Shown here in pieces: positions 49,834-59,794 of a stretch of 64,000 bases of DNA. The position numbers and the translations under genes are program-made. The stretch covers positions 370,397 through 434,396 of the forward strand of contig NZ_JAAHBP010000009.1 of assembly GCF_023184515.1 (NCBI RefSeq), written 5' to 3'. The stretch comes from Streptomyces sp. D2-8 (lineage in GTDB: Bacteria; Actinomycetota; Actinomycetes; Streptomycetales; Streptomycetaceae). A model generated the notes under the pieces. It did not search any database and was not told where the DNA came from. It saw nothing but the letters and a program-made list of their open reading frames with translations. How positions within the stretch are numbered: position 1 is the first letter of the stretch; each line of letters opens with the position of its first letter.

Positions 49834-52800
49834 TCACGGGGCGGGCGGGAAGTGCCCTTCCTGGACGAAGAACTCCACGTACCTGCCGAAGAGTTCGCGC
49901 GTCAGCGGCGGGCAGGCGATGTCCGTGCCGGCCAGTGCCGCCTCGGTCTCGGCCGTGTCGATGGGCGGGTAGAAGCCGTCGGTGTCGGACGTCATCATGT
50001 CGAAGGCGTGCAGCAGCGGCAGCAGGGCGTTGTCCCGGTCGGACCGCACCGCGGCGCTCCACCGCTCCCGGTCCGTCTCGTCGAGCCGGTACCCGAGTTC
50101 GCGCAGGTACGACACGCAGTCGGCGAGGCTCAGGGAGCTCCGGTTGAACAGGTGGAAGGTGCCGCCGGCCGGCTCGCGCCGCGAGATCCCGACGATGGCG
50201 GCGCTGACGTAGTCGACGGGCAGCAGATGGAAGCGGCCTGCGACGCCGGCCGGTGCGGCCTGCGCCTGGAGGAGGCCCTTGAGGCTGAGCCAGACGAAGT
50301 CGCGGGTCTGGCAGGCCCCGTTGCGGGTGTCTCCGGAGATGACGTCGACGCGGTGCACGGACACCGGCAGACCCCGCTCCCGGGCGAGTCCGACGAGCTG
50401 TTCGGCGACCCACTTGGACTGGAGGTAGCCGCTGGGCAGCGCTTCGGCGGGGCCGGTCGGGTCGGTGACCTTCAGGGGGACGCCGGGGGTGACCGGGCCG
50501 TTGAAGACACCGACCGTGGAGATGTAGTGCACCGGGACGGTGCGGTGGCGGGCGGCGAGGCGCAGGATCTCGCGGGTGCCGTGGACGTTGGCCGCGCGCA
50601 GTGCCTCGTAGGGGTGGAGCCAGTGCACGGTAGCGCCCGCGTGGTAGACGGCGTCCACGGTGTGGGCGAGGCCGTCGAACTCCTCCTCGGTCAGGCCGAG
50701 TCGCTCCTCGGCCAGGTCCCCGGCGCGGACCCGCAGCCGGCTCTCGTCGATCTCGTCCCACACGCGGTACCAGGTGAGGCTGGAGCGCAGCCGCTCGTAC
50801 GCCGCCGCGTCGTCGGCGCCGCGCACCAGGCAGTGCAGGCGGGCGGTCGTGGTGCGCATGAGGTCGCGCACCAGGAACGCTCCGAGGAAGCCGCTCGCTC
50901 CGGTGACGAGGAGGTCCGACGGGTCGGTGACGGTGCGGACGACCTCGCCGGCCGGGCGGATGTCGGCGGGCAGGTCGAGGTCGGCGGCGTAGTCCACGGC
51001 CGGGCCCGGCCCGGTGTCGTCCTGGGGCGCGAGGAGTTCGGTGCGCAGGTGGGCCGCCAGGGCCCGGGGCGTCGGATGGTCGAAGACCAGGGTGGCCGGC
51101 AGCCGCAGGCCGGTGAGCGTGGCGAGCCGGTTGCGCAGCTCGACCGAGGTGAGGGAGTCGAAACCGCTGCTCTGCAGGGGGCGTTCGGGGTCGACGGCGC
51201 CGGAGCGGCCGAGGACCCGGGTGATCTCGGCCGACACGGCGTCGAGGACGACCGTGAGCTGTTCGGTCTCGTCGAGTCCGGCGAGCCGGTCGGTGAGCGC
51301 GGGCCCCGCGTCGGCCGCGCCGCGTGCCGTGGCGCGGACCGGCACCCGCACCAGCGACCTCAGCAGCACCGGAACCTGCGGCTGGCGGCGCAGGACGGGG
51401 AGGTCGAGGGGGGTGGCCACGAGGTAGGGGCGGCCGGTGTCCAGGGCCAGGTCGAACAGGGCCGTGCCGAGCTCCTGGGGCACGGTGCGGAAGCCGCTGC
51501 GGGCGATCCGTTTCAGGTCCGTCTCGGTCAGGCCGCCCGTCAGCCCGGTCGCCTGCTCCCACAGGCCCCAGGCGATGGAGGTGGCGGGCAGCCCCGACGC
51601 GGCGCGGTGCTGGGCGAGCGCGTCCAGGTGGGCGTTGGCCGCGGCGTAGGTGGACTGGCCGGGGCCGCCGACGGCTGCGGCCACGGACGAGAAGAGCACG
51701 AACGCCGTCAGGCCGGCGTCCCGGGTCAGCTCGTGCAGGTTCCAGGCCGCGTCGGCCTTGGGGCGCAGCACGGCGTCGAGGCGCCGCGGCGTCTGCGAGG
51801 CGAGCACGCCGTCGTCGAGGACGCCCGCGGTGTGGACGACGCCGCGCAGCGGGTGCGCGTCCGGCACGGATGCCAGGACGCGCGCGAGGGCGGTGCGGTC
51901 GGCGACGTCCGCGGCGGCCACGGTCACGGTCGCGCCGAGGGCGCGCAGTTCCGAGCACAGCTCGGCGGCGCCCGGGGCGTCCGGGCCGCGCCTGCTGACC
52001 AGCAGCAGATGGCGGACACCGTGTCCGGTGACCAGGTGGCGGGCGAAGTGGGCGCCGAGCGATCCCGTACCGCCGGTGACCAGGACGGTGCCGTCGGGGT
52101 CCCACACCGTGCGGGGGCCGTCGGCCGCGGGCTCCGGTACCGGGGTGCGCAACAGGCGCGGTACGTGGATCCGGGGGGCGCCGCCCGGGGCGGTGTTCCC
52201 GCGGATCGCGGCCTGCGGTTCGCCGGCGGCGACCACGGCGGACAGCGCGTCCGGGCCGGGTTCGCCGTCCGCGTCCACCAGGACGATCCGCCCCGGCGTC
52301 TCCGACTGTGCCGAGCGCAGCAGGCCCCAGGCGGCCGCGGCGGCGGGGTCGGTGACGTCCTCGTCGCCGGTGACGGCCACGGCGCCACGGGTCACGACGA
52401 CCAGAGGCGTGGTGGCCAGGGCCTCCTCGGCGAGCCACTGCCGCGCCCAGGACAGGGCCCGGCCCGCGGTGTCCCTGACGGCGTCCTCCGCGGTCGCTCC
52501 CGCGGGGGTGGTCAGGTCGAGGCGTACGGCCCCGGGGCGCTCGCCGGCCGCCTTGGCGGCCGCGGTGACGGCGGGTACGTCCGGGTGCGCGGCGGAGCCG
52601 AGGGTGAGCCAGTTCAGGGCAGCGGCGGGCAGGGGGCGGGCGATCCACTCCACGTGGTGGAGGGCGTCGCGGTGCCGGGAGCGGGCGGCCCGCAGCGCTT
52701 CGGCCCGGACGGGGCCGACGGTCACGGCGTCGGCCACCGCGACCACCTGCCCGGCCGGGTCGGTGAGGCGCACCGCGTAGGTGTCGTCGGCGCCGGGGAG

Positions 52801-55800
52801 CGGGGCGAGGTGCACGCGCAGGGTGTCCGCGCCGGTGGCGTGCAGGCGCAGACCGCGCCATCGGGTGGCGGTGGGCGGCAGGCCGGGCAGTCCTGCGGCG
52901 TACAGCGGTTGCAGGGCGGCCTCCAGCAGGGTCGGGTGCAGCCCGAACCCCTCGGCGCGCGGGTCGGCGCCGGAGGAGGCCAGGGCCACCTCGGCGAAGA
53001 GTTCGCCGGCGCGCCGCCACATCCGGGTGAGCCCTCGGTACGCGGGCCCGTAGTGCACACCGGCGGCGGCGAACCGCTCGTACAACTCGCCTGTGGCGTC
53101 CGGGAACGCACCGCCGTCCGCGGCGGCGCCGGTGACCGGCTCGGCGTCGGCCGGTGGCCATGGGGTGGCCGGCTCGGTGTCCGCCGGCGGGACGAGGGGG
53201 GTCTCGCTGAGGAGGCCGTGTGCGTGGCGCGTCCAGGACGCGTCGGCCTCGTCGGGCCGGGCGTGGACGGTGAGGACGCGCCGGCCGGCGGTGTCCGGTT
53301 CGCCGACGCGGACCTGGAGGTGCAGGGCCCCCTCACGGGGCAGCACCAGCGGCGCGTCGACGACGAGTTCGTCGACGGCCGTGCAGCCCGTCTCGTCCCC
53401 GGCCCGGACGGCCAGTTCGGCGAGGACCGTGCTGGGCACGACGGTCTCCCCGGCGACGGTGTGGGCCGCGAGGAGCTGGTCCGTGCGGGCCGACAGGCGG
53501 GCCGTGAAGAGGGCTTCGTCGCGGTCGCCGGGGAACAGCGCGGCGCCGATGAGGGGGTGATCGGTGCTGTCCAGGCCGAACCCGCCGGCGTCACGGCGGC
53601 CGGCCGCGAGCGCGTCGGCCCAGTACCGCTGGTGCTGGAAGGCGTAGGTGGGCAGCGGGACCCGGCGGGCTCCGGAGCCGGCGAAGAACGCCTCCCAGCC
53701 GACGGGCACGCCTCGGGCGTGCAGGGTGCCGATGGCGTCGGCCAGCGCGGACGGTTCGGGCCTGTCGGGGCGCTGGAGGGCCTGGACGGTGATGTCGTCC
53801 CGGTCCGCGAGCACCGTTTGGGCGAGGGCGGTGAGGACGCCGCCGGGGCCGATCTCCACGATGGTCCGCACCCCCTGGTCGTACAGGGTGGTGACGGCGT
53901 CGGCGTAGCGGACCGCCTGCCGGACCTGGGTCACCCAGTAGTCCGCCGACCGCAGATCCTCCCCCTCGGCCACCCGGCCCGTCACCGTCGACACCACCCC
54001 CAACCGAGGAGCCTCGTAACGCACCTCCTTCGCCACCGAACGGAACTCCTCCACCATCCCGTCCATCAACGGCGAATGAAACGCATGCGACACCTCAAGA
54101 CGACGCACACGCCGACCCGCCAGCCCCGCCAACACCTCCTCCACCGCACCATCCACACCCGAAACCACCACCGCCGACGGCCCGTTCACCGCCGCCACAC
54201 CCACCGCACCACCACGATCACCGATCGCCGCCAGCACCTCCCCCTCCGAGGCCTCCACCGCGACCATCACACCCCCCGCCGGCAACGCCTGCATCAACCC
54301 CGCACGCGCCGCCACCAACCGAGCAGCCTCACCCAGACCCATCACCCCCGCCACATGCGCAGCCACCAACTCCCCCACCGAATGACCCGCCACAAAACCA
54401 GGCCGCACACCCCACGACTCCACCAACCGGAACAACGCCACCTCAAACGCGAACAACGCCGGCTGCGTCCACCCCGTCTGCGACAACAACGAACCCTCAG
54501 CCGAGAACAACACCTCCCTCAACGACCCGCCCAACAACGGATCCAACACCCCGCACACCTCATCCAACGCCCCCGCAAACACCGGAAACGCCCCATACAA
54601 CTCCCGCCCCATCCCCACCCGCTGAGCACCCTGACCCGAAAACACCACCGCCAGACCACCGGGACGGACGGGTGCCTCGACGCTCGTGGGCGTTTCGGCG
54701 AGCTGCCGGAGGGCGTCGGACAGCTCGGCGCGGTCTGCTCCGGTCAGGACGGCGCGGCGGTCGTGCAGGGTGCGTGTGGTGGCGAGGGAGTAGGCGAGGT
54801 CGGTGGCGGACTGCTCGGGGTGGGCCGCGACGTGCTCGTGGAGCCGGCGGGCCTGGGCGCGCAGGGCGTCCTCGTCGGGTGCGGAGAGGAGCCAGGGCAC
54901 GGCCGGGAGCGTCCGGGTCTGCTCCGGGGCGGTGTCCTCCGCTTCCGGGGCCTCCTCCAGGATGACGTGGGCGTTGGTGCCGCTGACGCCGAAGGCCGAG
55001 ACGGCGGCGCGGCGCGGGGCCGTTGCCCGGGCGGGCCACTCGCGTGCCTCGGTGAGCAGCTCGACCGCGCCGGAGCTCCAGTCGACCATGGGCGTCGGCT
55101 CGTCGACGTGCAGGGTCCGGGGCAGCAGGCCGTGCCGCATGGCCTGCACCATCTTGATGACGCCGCCGACCCCCGCGGCGGCGACGGTGTGGCCGATGTT
55201 GGACTTCAGCGAGCCGAGGAGCAGGGGACGCTCCCGGTCCCGGCCGTAGGTCGCCAGGAGGGCCTGCGCCTCGATCGGGTCACCCAGCCGCGTGCCCGTG
55301 CCGTGCGCCTCCACCGCGTCCACCTCGGCGGGCGTGAGACGGGCGTTCTGAAGGGCCTGGCGAATGACGCGCTCCTGCGACGGGCCGTTCGGCGCCGTCA
55401 GACCGTTCGAGGCGCCGTCCTGGTTCACCGCACTGCCCCGCACCACCGCCAGCACCCGGTGCCCGTTGCGCACGGCGTCCGAGAGGCGTTCCACCACCAG
55501 CAGGCCCACGCCCTCCGACCAGGAGGTGCCGTCCGCCGCGGCAGCGAAGGACTTGATCCGCCCGTCGGGGGCGAGTCCGCCCTGGCGTGAGAAGTCGACG
55601 AATCCGCCCGGGGTCGCGGTGATCGTCGCGCCTCCGGCGAGCGCGAGGGTGGACTCCCCGCGACGGACCGACTCCACCGCGAGGTGGAGGGCGACCAGCG
55701 AGGAGGAGCAGGCGGTGTCGATCGAGACGGCCGGGCCCTCGAGACCGAGGGTGTAGGCGATGCGGCCGGAGGCCACGCTGCTGAGCTTGCCGGTCATGAG

Positions 55801-56355
55801 GTGGCCCTCCAGCTCGGCGGGCCCTTCGAGTCCGAGGTAGCTCTGCTCGATCACACCGGCGAACACGGCGGTACGGCTCCCGCGCAGCGTGGCGGGGTCG
55901 ATCCCGGCGTCCTCGAACGCCTCCCACGCGGTCTCCAGGAGGACGCGCTGCTGAGGGTCCATCGCGCGGGCCTCGCGGGGCGAGATGCCGAAGAAGTCGG
56001 CGTCGAACAGGGCGGCCCCGTCGAGGAATCCGCCCTCCCGGGTGTACGACGTGCCGGGCTCGTCGCGGTCCGCGCTGTACAGCGCGTCGAGGTCCCAGCC
56101 GCGGTCCGTGGGGAACGGGCTGATGGCGTCCCGGCCTTCGGCGGCGAGGCGCCACAGGTCGTCCGGGGACGTGACGCCGCCGGGGAAGCGGCATGCCATC
56201 CCCACGATGGCGACCGGTTCGGTGGCGGCCGACTCGAGCGTCTCGATGCGCTCGCGCGCCTTCTGCAGGTCGGCGGTGACCCACTTCAGGTAGTCGACGA
56301 GCTTCTGTTCCTTGGTCTGGGCCTGCTCCTGCGCGCGGGACATGTCAGCGGACAT
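49834..56355 (-). CDS. Type I PKS: terminal module KS-AT-DH-KR-ACP-thioester reductase
   Basis: A 2173-residue module. N-terminal docking helix (KLVDYLKWVTADLQKARERIETLE). KS about 46-470 with Cys216, His351 and His389. AT about 568-860 with GHSVG (Ser659) and HAFH (757-760), the malonyl-CoA signature. DH about 930-1215: HxxxGxxxxP is intact (His965), but the second catalytic Asp is replaced by Glu1145. KR about 1420-1660 with TGGTGSLG, an LDD motif (1513-1515; B-type) and Tyr1570. ACP with Ser1734. From about 1812 a reductase domain (VTGASGFLGAFLV, Tyr1977/Lys1981) instead of a thioesterase releases the chain as an aldehyde or alcohol using NADPH. ATG 56355 is preceded by GAGGAGA, a little far upstream. 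Confidence 0.95.
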   Translation of the reverse strand: MSADMSRAQEQAQTKEQKLVDYLKWVTADLQKARERIETLESAATEPVAIVGMACRFPGGVTSPDDLWRLAAEGRDAISPFPTDRGWDLDALYSADRDEPGTSYTREGGFLDGAALFDADFFGISPREARAMDPQQRVLLETAWEAFEDAGIDPATLRGSRTAVFAGVIEQSYLGLEGPAELEGHLMTGKLSSVASGRIAYTLGLEGPAVSIDTACSSSLVALHLAVESVRRGESTLALAGGATITATPGGFVDFSRQGGLAPDGRIKSFAAAADGTSWSEGVGLLVVERLSDAVRNGHRVLAVVRGSAVNQDGASNGLTAPNGPSQERVIRQALQNARLTPAEVDAVEAHGTGTRLGDPIEAQALLATYGRDRERPLLLGSLKSNIGHTVAAAGVGGVIKMVQAMRHGLLPRTLHVDEPTPMVDWSSGAVELLTEAREWPARATAPRRAAVSAFGVSGTNAHVILEEAPEAEDTAPEQTRTLPAVPWLLSAPDEDALRAQARRLHEHVAAHPEQSATDLAYSLATTRTLHDRRAVLTGADRAELSDALRQLAETPTSVEAPVRPGGLAVVFSGQGAQRVGMGRELYGAFPVFAGALDEVCGVLDPLLGGSLREVLFSAEGSLLSQTGWTQPALFAFEVALFRLVESWGVRPGFVAGHSVGELVAAHVAGVMGLGEAARLVAARAGLMQALPAGGVMVAVEASEGEVLAAIGDRGGAVGVAAVNGPSAVVVSGVDGAVEEVLAGLAGRRVRRLEVSHAFHSPLMDGMVEEFRSVAKEVRYEAPRLGVVSTVTGRVAEGEDLRSADYWVTQVRQAVRYADAVTTLYDQGVRTIVEIGPGGVLTALAQTVLADRDDITVQALQRPDRPEPSALADAIGTLHARGVPVGWEAFFAGSGARRVPLPTYAFQHQRYWADALAAGRRDAGGFGLDSTDHPLIGAALFPGDRDEALFTARLSARTDQLLAAHTVAGETVVPSTVLAELAVRAGDETGCTAVDELVVDAPLVLPREGALHLQVRVGEPDTAGRRVLTVHARPDEADASWTRHAHGLLSETPLVPPADTEPATPWPPADAEPVTGAAADGGAFPDATGELYERFAAAGVHYGPAYRGLTRMWRRAGELFAEVALASSGADPRAEGFGLHPTLLEAALQPLYAAGLPGLPPTATRWRGLRLHATGADTLRVHLAPLPGADDTYAVRLTDPAGQVVAVADAVTVGPVRAEALRAARSRHRDALHHVEWIARPLPAAALNWLTLGSAAHPDVPAVTAAAKAAGERPGAVRLDLTTPAGATAEDAVRDTAGRALSWARQWLAEEALATTPLVVVTRGAVAVTGDEDVTDPAAAAAWGLLRSAQSETPGRIVLVDADGEPGPDALSAVVAAGEPQAAIRGNTAPGGAPRIHVPRLLRTPVPEPAADGPRTVWDPDGTVLVTGGTGSLGAHFARHLVTGHGVRHLLLVSRRGPDAPGAAELCSELRALGATVTVAAADVADRTALARVLASVPDAHPLRGVVHTAGVLDDGVLASQTPRRLDAVLRPKADAAWNLHELTRDAGLTAFVLFSSVAAAVGGPGQSTYAAANAHLDALAQHRAASGLPATSIAWGLWEQATGLTGGLTETDLKRIARSGFRTVPQELGTALFDLALDTGRPYLVATPLDLPVLRRQPQVPVLLRSLVRVPVRATARGAADAGPALTDRLAGLDETEQLTVVLDAVSAEITRVLGRSGAVDPERPLQSSGFDSLTSVELRNRLATLTGLRLPATLVFDHPTPRALAAHLRTELLAPQDDTGPGPAVDYAADLDLPADIRPAGEVVRTVTDPSDLLVTGASGFLGAFLVRDLMRTTTARLHCLVRGADDAAAYERLRSSLTWYRVWDEIDESRLRVRAGDLAEERLGLTEEEFDGLAHTVDAVYHAGATVHWLHPYEALRAANVHGTREILRLAARHRTVPVHYISTVGVFNGPVTPGVPLKVTDPTGPAEALPSGYLQSKWVAEQLVGLARERGLPVSVHRVDVISGDTRNGACQTRDFVWLSLKGLLQAQAAPAGVAGRFHLLPVDYVSAAIVGISRREPAGGTFHLFNRSSLSLADCVSYLRELGYRLDETDRERWSAAVRSDRDNALLPLLHAFDMMTSDTDGFYPPIDTAETEAALAGTDIACPPLTRELFGRYVEFFVQEGHFPPAP
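53884..54654. repeat. AT-domain repeat, copy 1
   Basis: 771 bp nearly identical to 57315-58085 (constant offset 3431). Only one difference was spotted, an Ala/Gly codon near 53901. It encodes AT residues from VVFSGQGAQ to VRQAVRYADAVTTL. The coding strand uses GGT, GCT, CGT and TTG much more often than its surroundings, so the cassette has a different history. Confidence 0.9.
55262..55488. repeat. KS-domain repeat, copy 1
   Basis: 227 bp nearly identical to 58675-58901, encoding the KS segment RLSDAVRNGHR...GDPIEAQA around the active-site His. A few mismatches remain, so it is older or less well homogenised than the AT repeat. Confidence 0.8.
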
Positions 56356-56411
56356 GCGGAATCAGTCTCTCCTCGGTACCGGAAGGGTGGTGGTGCGGGC
56401 GGCGGGCGGCG

Positions 56412-59400
56412 TCAGTCCGCGGCCCGGCCGAGCTGGGTGTCGATGAAGTCGAAGATCTCGTCGGCGGACGCGTCCGTGAGGTCCGCGACCTCGGTGTCGG
56501 CGGCGGACGGGAACGGTGTGTCCGCCGGTCCCGCGAGACGGTCGGCCAGTGCCCGCAGCCGCGCGGACAGCGCCACGCGCGTCTCGTCCGGATGCGGGCC
56601 GTCCGCGGCCAGGGCGTCCACGGACGCCTCCAGCCGGTCCAGTTCCTCGGTCGCGGCACGAACCGATCCGCCCCCGGGGCCGGGTGCGGCGGCCTGCGCC
56701 TGGATGTAGGCCGCGAGCGCGCTGGGGGTCGGATGGTCGAAGACGACGGTGGCGGGCAGGGAAAGGCCGGTCTCGGCGCCGAGCCGGTTGCGCAGTTCGA
56801 CGCCGGTCAGGGAGTCGAAGCCGAGTTCCTGGAAGGGGCGGTGGGGCACGACGGCCGAGGTGTCGGGGTGCTTGAGCACCTTCGCGACCAGCTCCGTGAC
56901 CAGGGTGAGGAGGTACTGCTCCCGCTGTGCGTCGCCCAGCGGCGCGAGCCGCTCGGCCAGGGGCACGGCCCGGGGTGCCTCCTCCGGGATGCCGGGCGCC
57001 ACGCGCGTGACGGGACCGGCGTCGTGGCCGCCGGTCGCGACTTCGTCGAGCCAGTACCGCCGGCGGTCGAAGGCGTAGGTGGGCAGCGGGACCCGGCGGG
57101 CTCCGGAGCCGGCGAAGAACGCCTCCCAGTCGACGGGCACGCCTCGGGCGTGCAGGGTGCCGAGCGCTTCGACCAGGGTCTCCGGTTCGGGACGTCCCGC
57201 GCGGGTGGCGACCGTGGCGGTCAGGGCGTCGGGGTCGCGGACGGCCTGGGCCGCGAGGGCGGCGAGGACGCCGCCGGGGCCGAGTTCCAGGATGGTCGTG
57301 ACGCCCTCGGACTCCAGGGTGGTGACGGCGTCGCCGTAGCGGACCGCCTGCCGGACCTGGGTCACCCAGTAGTCCGCCGACCGCAGATCCTCCCCCTCGG
57401 CCACCCGGCCCGTCACCGTCGACACCACCCCCAACCGAGGAGCCTCGTAACGCACCTCCTTCGCCACCGAACGGAACTCCTCCACCATCCCGTCCATCAA
57501 CGGCGAATGAAACGCATGCGACACCTCAAGACGACGCACACGCCGACCCGCCAGCCCCGCCAACACCTCCTCCACCGCACCATCCACACCCGAAACCACC
57601 ACCGCCGACGGCCCGTTCACCGCCGCCACACCCACCGCACCACCACGATCACCGATCGCCGCCAGCACCTCCCCCTCCGAGGCCTCCACCGCGACCATCA
57701 CACCCCCCGCCGGCAACGCCTGCATCAACCCCGCACGCGCCGCCACCAACCGAGCAGCCTCACCCAGACCCATCACCCCCGCCACATGCGCAGCCACCAA
57801 CTCCCCCACCGAATGACCCGCCACAAAACCAGGCCGCACACCCCACGACTCCACCAACCGGAACAACGCCACCTCAAACGCGAACAACGCCGGCTGCGTC
57901 CACCCCGTCTGCGACAACAACGAACCCTCAGCCGAGAACAACACCTCCCTCAACGACCCGCCCAACAACGGATCCAACACCCCGCACACCTCATCCAACG
58001 CCCCCGCAAACACCGGAAACGCCCCATACAACTCCCGCCCCATCCCCACCCGCTGAGCACCCTGACCCGAAAACACCACCGCCAGGGCACCCCCTGAGGG
58101 GTTGACGGGTGTCAAGTGATGCAGGGAGTCGAGGAGTTGGGTGCGCTCGCTGCCCACGACCGCGGCACGGTGCGGGAGGGCGGCGCGGGTGGTGGCCAGG
58201 GAGTAGGCGATGTCGAGGGGGTCGGGGGCGCCGGGGGCCGAGGCGAAGGCGTGGAGCCGTTCGGCCTGGGCGGTGAGCGCCTGGGGGGTGCGCGCGGACA
58301 GGAGCCACGGCAGGGCGGGCAGGGCGGGCTTGCTGATGGTGTCGGCGGGCGCGGCGGCCGGGGCCTCCTCGAGGATCACGTGCGCGTTGGTGCCGCCGAA
58401 TCCGAAGGAGGAGACACCCGCTCGGCGTGGCGCGTCCTCCCGCGCCGGCCACTTGCGTTCCTCGGTCAGCAGCTCGACCGAGCCCGTGTCCCACTCCACG
58501 AACGGCGACGGCTCATCCACATGCAGCGTCCGGGGCAGCACCCCGTGCCGCATCGCCTGCACCATCTTGATGACACCACCGACACCCGCGGCAGCCTGCG
58601 CATGCCCGATGTTCGACTTCAACGACCCGAGCAGCAAAGGCTGTTCACGGTCCTGGCCATAGGTCGCCAGCAGCGCCTGCGCCTCGATCGGGTCACCCAG
58701 CCGCGTGCCCGTGCCGTGCGCCTCCACCGCGTCCACCTCGGCGGGCGTGAGGCAGGCGTTCTGAAGGGCCTGGCGGATGACACGCTCCTGCGACGGGCCG
58801 TTCGGTGCCGTCAGACCGTTCGAGGCACCGTCCTGGTTCACCGCACTGCCCCGCACCACCGCCAGCACCCGGTGCCCGTTGCGCACGGCGTCCGAGAGGC
58901 GCTCGACGACGAGGACTCCGGCCCCCTCGGCCCAGGCCACACCGTCGGCCCCGGCCGCGAAGGACTTGCACCGGCCGTCGGGTGACAGGCCGCGCAGGCG
59001 GGAGAACTCCAGGAAGGCCACCGGAGTCGACATCACCGTGACGCCGCCGGCGAGGGCGAGCGAGCACTCGCCGCCTCGGAGCGCGTTCACGGCGAGGTGC
59101 AGGGCGACCAGCGAGGACGAGCAGGCCGTGTCGACGGAGACCGCCGGGCCCTCGAAGCCGTAGGTGTAGGAGAGCCGGCCGACGGCGATGCTGCCCGCGC
59201 TGCCGCTGAACAGGTACCCCTCGAAATCCTCCGGCGGCAGGTGGGGGCGTGAGCCGTAGTCGTTGTACATCTGGCCGGTGAACACGCCGGTGTCCGAGCC
59301 GCGCAGGGCGGTGGCGTCGATGCCGGCGTGCTCGAAGGCCTCCCAGGCCGTCTCCAGCAACAGCCGCTGCTGCGGGTCGATCGCCATGGCCTCGCGCGGC

Positions 59401-59738
59401 GACATCCCGAAGAAGGCCGGGTCGAACCGGTCGGCGTCGTAGAGGAATCCGCCTTCGCGGGCGTACGAGGTGCCCGTGCGGTCGGGGTCCGGGTCGTAGA
59501 GGCCGTCCACGTCCCAGCCCCGGTTGCCGGGGAAGGGGCCGACGGCGTCGGTGCCGTCCGCCACGAGGCGCCACAGGTCGTCGGGCGAGGACACGCCGCC
59601 GGGGAAGCGGCATGCCATGCCCACAATCGCGATCGGCTCGCGCCGCCTGTCCTCGATGTCGCGCAGCTGCCGGCGTGCCTCACGGGCATCGGCGACGGCC
59701 TTCTTCAGGTAGTCGCGGAGCTTGTCCTCGCCCGCCAT
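56412..59738 (-). CDS. Type I PKS: non-reducing module KS-AT-ACP
   Basis: A 1108-residue module. N-terminal docking (KLRDYLKKAVADAREARRQLRDIED). KS about 35-455 with Cys206 in DTACSSS. AT about 555-850 with GHSVG and HAFH, again malonyl-type. There is no KR, DH or ER: the AT is followed directly by an ACP (FQELGFDSLTGVELRN) and a C-terminal docking region (about 1020-1108: helical, acidic, ending DASADEIFDFIDTQLGRAAD). The beta-keto group formed here stays unreduced. It lies between the DH-KR module upstream and the reductase-terminated module downstream (56-base gaps on both sides), which fixes the ketone at C5 of the released chain. ATG 59738 starts MAGEDKLRDYL. Confidence 0.95.
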   Translation of the reverse strand: MAGEDKLRDYLKKAVADAREARRQLRDIEDRRREPIAIVGMACRFPGGVSSPDDLWRLVADGTDAVGPFPGNRGWDVDGLYDPDPDRTGTSYAREGGFLYDADRFDPAFFGMSPREAMAIDPQQRLLLETAWEAFEHAGIDATALRGSDTGVFTGQMYNDYGSRPHLPPEDFEGYLFSGSAGSIAVGRLSYTYGFEGPAVSVDTACSSSLVALHLAVNALRGGECSLALAGGVTVMSTPVAFLEFSRLRGLSPDGRCKSFAAGADGVAWAEGAGVLVVERLSDAVRNGHRVLAVVRGSAVNQDGASNGLTAPNGPSQERVIRQALQNACLTPAEVDAVEAHGTGTRLGDPIEAQALLATYGQDREQPLLLGSLKSNIGHAQAAAGVGGVIKMVQAMRHGVLPRTLHVDEPSPFVEWDTGSVELLTEERKWPAREDAPRRAGVSSFGFGGTNAHVILEEAPAAAPADTISKPALPALPWLLSARTPQALTAQAERLHAFASAPGAPDPLDIAYSLATTRAALPHRAAVVGSERTQLLDSLHHLTPVNPSGGALAVVFSGQGAQRVGMGRELYGAFPVFAGALDEVCGVLDPLLGGSLREVLFSAEGSLLSQTGWTQPALFAFEVALFRLVESWGVRPGFVAGHSVGELVAAHVAGVMGLGEAARLVAARAGLMQALPAGGVMVAVEASEGEVLAAIGDRGGAVGVAAVNGPSAVVVSGVDGAVEEVLAGLAGRRVRRLEVSHAFHSPLMDGMVEEFRSVAKEVRYEAPRLGVVSTVTGRVAEGEDLRSADYWVTQVRQAVRYGDAVTTLESEGVTTILELGPGGVLAALAAQAVRDPDALTATVATRAGRPEPETLVEALGTLHARGVPVDWEAFFAGSGARRVPLPTYAFDRRRYWLDEVATGGHDAGPVTRVAPGIPEEAPRAVPLAERLAPLGDAQREQYLLTLVTELVAKVLKHPDTSAVVPHRPFQELGFDSLTGVELRNRLGAETGLSLPATVVFDHPTPSALAAYIQAQAAAPGPGGGSVRAATEELDRLEASVDALAADGPHPDETRVALSARLRALADRLAGPADTPFPSAADTEVADLTDASADEIFDFIDTQLGRAAD
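57315..58085. repeat. AT-domain repeat, copy 2
   Basis: Second copy of the 771-bp AT cassette. See 53884-54654. A further homologous patch of about 95 bp follows at the same offset (53639-53735 and 57070-57166), covering the end of the AT linker. Confidence 0.9.
58675..58901. repeat. KS-domain repeat, copy 2
   Basis: Second copy of the 227-bp KS patch described at 55262-55488. Confidence 0.8.
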
Positions 59739-59794
59739 GGTGTGTCAACTCCCGTGTGTCGTCCGGTGATCGGTGTCGTAGTGGGCGGTGGTGC

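Noticed and set aside
49702..55590. A 1962-codon plus-strand frame across the terminal PKS gene
   Set aside because: Shadow frame. Its striking His/Arg/Thr-rich middle only reflects the unusual codon usage of the AT repeat on the other strand.
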